DNA from: Amoebidium appalachense
Taxonomy: Eukaryota; Ichthyosporea
DNA length: 64,000 nt
Assembly: GCA_963693365.1 (NCBI GenBank)
Contig: CAVNZM010000015.1
Location: 3,720,001-3,784,000, forward strand
Direction of reading: 5' to 3'
The notes under the pieces are model-generated. The model was not told the DNA's origin, ran no database searches, and saw only the letters and a program-made list of their open reading frames with translations. This document shows positions 61,742-64,000 of the stretch, piece by piece. Positions within the stretch are counted from its first letter, which is position 1; each line of letters starts with the position of its first letter. The translations under genes were made by a program, and so were the position numbers.

Positions 61742-63506
61742 GAGAGATTGTGTGTGTGTGTGTGAGAGAGAGAAAGAAAGAGAGAGAGAGAAGGGCGGGT
61801 GGGGTGGGGTGAGGTGGGGTGGGGGGAAGGGTAGGCACCATACCTCTGAAATAATGCCTTTTGTCTCTGCCAGCTTGATGTGCCGTGCATGGCCGGCAGA
61901 TGCCAACTCTGGCAGAGAGAGGGGTGGTCAGTCAGAATCACAAGTTACCGGGGATGCAAAGGCAAACACAACGTCAACTATTTCAGCCCATTACATTACA
62001 CACGCGTGCCTCATCCGTTTGCCCTTCCCAGCGTGTCTGAAGACAGACAATGAGACACATATATGTATAATATCAATAATAATAAATCAAAAAAATTAAT
62101 AATTAAAGAAGACAAAAAGACACACAAGGGCCAATTTAAAAAAAAAATCTTCCGCTCATCCACCCATCTCTTACTCCAATTATACCACACTCTTCCCATT
62201 AACTCATTTCCTGGCTAACTTGAAGCCCACTCTTGTCATTTCTTGGTATACCCCCCCCCCCCCCCCCCCCTCTCCCTTCACCCTCCCACTCTCCCCCCCC
62301 TCCCACCCTCCCACACCTAAACGGCGGGATGTTTCCGCACGCAATTATGGCATTACATTGAAACTGGCCTTTTCAGGAATGGTGGTGGTGGTGGTGGTGG
62401 CTGGGGGGGGGAAGGGGGGGGGAGAGGGGGGGGGGGGGGGGGAGGTAAAAATGTGTTATAGGGTACGAAGTACGAAGTATCATTAACGGACAACATAATG
62501 CAGAGTGCAAACCACAGAAAGTGTATGCATGATAAGCACATCCAATCCTCAGGGCACAACTCATCCACACGGAGGGAGACGGGGAGGGGGAGGGGGGAAG
62601 GGGGGGGGGGGGGGGGGGGGTGTGTGATTAAAGCACACACCTGCAAGATACCGTGGTAGCCTGACACAGGTTTGGAGCACATTACAGACGACTTTGGGGT
62701 CCTTGGGTCCGTTGGGTCCTTTAACCCACTGCGAGGAGTGGGTTAAGGGGGGGAAAACAACTGTGAGCATGACAGTTAAAGGGTAGGCGGTATGGCTCTC
62801 TCCCTTTTTTATTTTATTTTTTACTGAACACTAAGAAAACCAATAAATCTCTCGAGTAGCTCAGATGCTTGCGCCACTGCCAGGATTGGATTGAAAGGGG
62901 AAAAACCACTATGTGCATGATGTTGAAAAAAGTAGGCAATATTGCTCTTTTTTTACCAATTGAACAACGGTAGGATCAATCAATCAACCGGCCTGGGGGG
63001 GCAGGGGGGGGGGGGGGGGGGGGGGAGGGGAGGGGGGCAGAGGAGGAGGAGGAGGAGGAGGAGGAGGAGGAGGATGAGGGGGGGGGGGGGGAGGAGAGTC
63101 ACAGATGGAAGAGGGTATGTACGTTGACCAATTTGTCGACAACAACACTCTTTTAGGGCACATCCAATGTATCACAATACGGGGGGGAAAAAATGAAGAA
63201 AAAGAGACAAAAAGGAGATGGTGGTGGTTGTGGTTGTGTGTATCTGTGTGAGTGTGTATGCGTGTATGCGTGCGTGTGCGCTCGTGAGTGTGTGTGAAAA
63301 GGGGGTGCGGGAGGCAAAGAGAGAGAGAGAAGGCAAGAAAGTACCTTAATTAACATGTCCACAACCACACTTTTTGAGGGCACATTCAATGTATCACCCT
63401 ATATATATATATATAGATATAAAGAAAGAAAGAAAGAAAGAAAGAAAAAGAAAAAGAAACGAATGGGGGATGGTGCTCTTGTTGTTGTTTGTGTGTGTGT
63501 CTGTGT

Positions 63507-63579
<73 letters not shown>

Positions 63580-63675
63580 GGAAGGGGGGATGTGGGGAGG
63601 CATGGGGAGGGAATAAGGGTACCTTGACTAACATGTCCACAACAACATACTCTGTGGGCACATCCAATGTCCCCC
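57537..63675 (-). CDS. Second BTB-BACK paralogue, 5' end outside window
   Basis: Exons on the - strand: about 63623-63675 (start unsure), 62641-62728, 61844-61908, 60896-60992, 60430-60487, 59002-59152, 57537-57732 (stop TAG 57537-57539). Each of the last six matches an exon of the 45062-55851 gene in order, phase and size (88/88, 65/62, 97/94, 58/60, 151/148, 196/202 nt). Compare FLPRLRPG with CLPRLRPG, HLFGQDYTLVV with GSYCGQSYVLCV, and VTYRLHNLDKPQHD with VEYRILNLSSPDKD. The seen part covers the end of BACK and the whole C-terminal domain; the BTB part must lie beyond 64000. Two oddities: the 58-nt exon is one base off (phase 1 donor at 60896 meets a phase 0 frame at 60487), and no exon for the end of the BACK segment corresponding to SEAAAYDFLLM was found between 62728 and 63125. 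It may be a live gene with a sequencing error or a young pseudogene. Confidence 0.75.
60640..60872. repeat. Compound minisatellite of GAAGAT-(GT)n-(G)n units
   Basis: Six units, each GAAGAT followed by GT repeats and then a G run, with variable lengths of about 26-40 bp (unit starts near 60665, 60705, 60739, 60772, 60798 and 60833). The microsatellite and the homopolymer are duplicated as one block. Confidence 0.9.
61005..61208 (-). repeat. 26-bp minisatellite, about seven units
   Basis: Consensus GGCCGATATTACATATGAG followed by GTAAATT or GTGAGT variants. The array starts about 12 bp from the exon 60896-60992 acceptor and fills the end of that intron on the sense strand. Confidence 0.9.
62444..62556 (+). 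repeat. Interspersed short repeat, copy 4
   Basis: Begins right after a G run (about 62418-62441) with AATGTGTTATAGGGT, has AATGCAGAGTGCAAACCACA in the middle and ends with CCAATCCTCAGGG. The first 15 bases are identical to the fragment at 14847-14861, also next to poly-G. Confidence 0.75.
62800..62945 (-). pseudogene. Duplicated intron end and decayed start of exon 62641-62728
   Basis: On the - strand the segment ending in CCTGGCAG then TGGCGCAAGC (exon-like start 62876) parallels CCTCGCAG then TGGGTTAAAG of the real exon. The preceding GCCTAC, TTTCAAC, CATGC and GTGGTTTTTCCCC blocks have counterparts too. The copy runs into a stop after 15 codons and has no matching donor, so it is a dead exon copy. 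Confidence 0.55.
63125..63178 (-). pseudogene. Decayed third copy of the VVVDML exon
   Basis: Reads DTLDVP, stop (TAA), KSVVVDKLVN with the donor changed to AAC-GTACAT. It is clearly a copy of the exons at 63345-63398 and 63623-63675 but cannot be used in frame. Confidence 0.7.
63345..63398 (-). CDS. Alternative copy of the VVVDML exon
   Basis: A 54-nt exon-like unit, acceptor TATAG before 63398 and donor AAG-GTAC after 63345, encoding GDTLNVPSKSVVVDMLIK. Its neighbour at 63623-63675 encodes LDVPTEYVVVDMLVK. Both align with LPRDVVVSVLSS of the BACK domain in the sister gene. They may be mutually exclusive exons, or one may be redundant. Confidence 0.5.

Positions 63676-64000
<325 letters not shown>

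Noticed and set aside
62850-62880. tRNA A-box-like TAGCTCAGATGC
   Set aside because: No B box or cloverleaf follows. The segment is better explained as a duplicated exon edge on the - strand.

Overview
The window comes from a eukaryotic nuclear genome with introns. Protein-coding genes are split into short exons (about 54-330 nt), most joined by GT-AG introns whose phases can be followed. The coding part is only a small share. Most of the rest is dinucleotide microsatellite, mainly (GT)n/(CA)n, and unusually long runs of pure G or C, together with minisatellites. The lineage cannot be fixed from one window. A syntenin-like double-PDZ protein would fit a holozoan, for example an ichthyosporean-like protist, but this is inference only.

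Layout: 1.65-5.5 kb is an inverted pair of 5'-truncated non-LTR retrotransposons (LINEs). A four-exon, probably Golgi-type glycosyltransferase-like gene lies at 7.2-11.0 kb (+). A microsatellite and poly-G zone covers 12-15.5 kb. A single-exon C2H2 zinc-finger gene is at 18.7-20.0 kb (+). An 11-exon cytochrome P450 fills 21.7-32.6 kb (+), with all expected P450 motifs. All recognisable genes up to 32.6 kb are on the + strand and all from 37 kb on are on the - strand. The two sets converge on a gene-free stretch (32.6-37.1 kb) holding a 13-bp minisatellite.

The - strand half carries a syntenin-like tandem PDZ gene (37.1-37.9 kb), a small secreted Ser/Thr/Pro-rich protein with a probable GPI-anchor signal (41.7-42.4 kb), and two tandem paralogues: a BTB-BACK gene with 11 exons reconstructed across phases (45.1-55.9 kb, 441 codons) and an upstream sister (57.5-63.7 kb) cut by the window edge. 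The sisters share the BACK region plus a C-terminal region of about 165 residues that I do not recognise with certainty. They also share nearly all exon sizes and intron phases. The 5' part of the sister shows fresh tandem duplication and decay of small exons.

The most striking theme is the intimate link between splice sites and simple repeats. Several exons start right after a (CA)n tract that supplies the CAG acceptor, some end at a (GT)n tract that supplies the donor, and the long homopolymers in introns are mostly C on the sense strand. A short interspersed repeat is found repeatedly beside poly-G. All exon structures are inferred by reading frame, splice consensus and family motifs, without transcript data.
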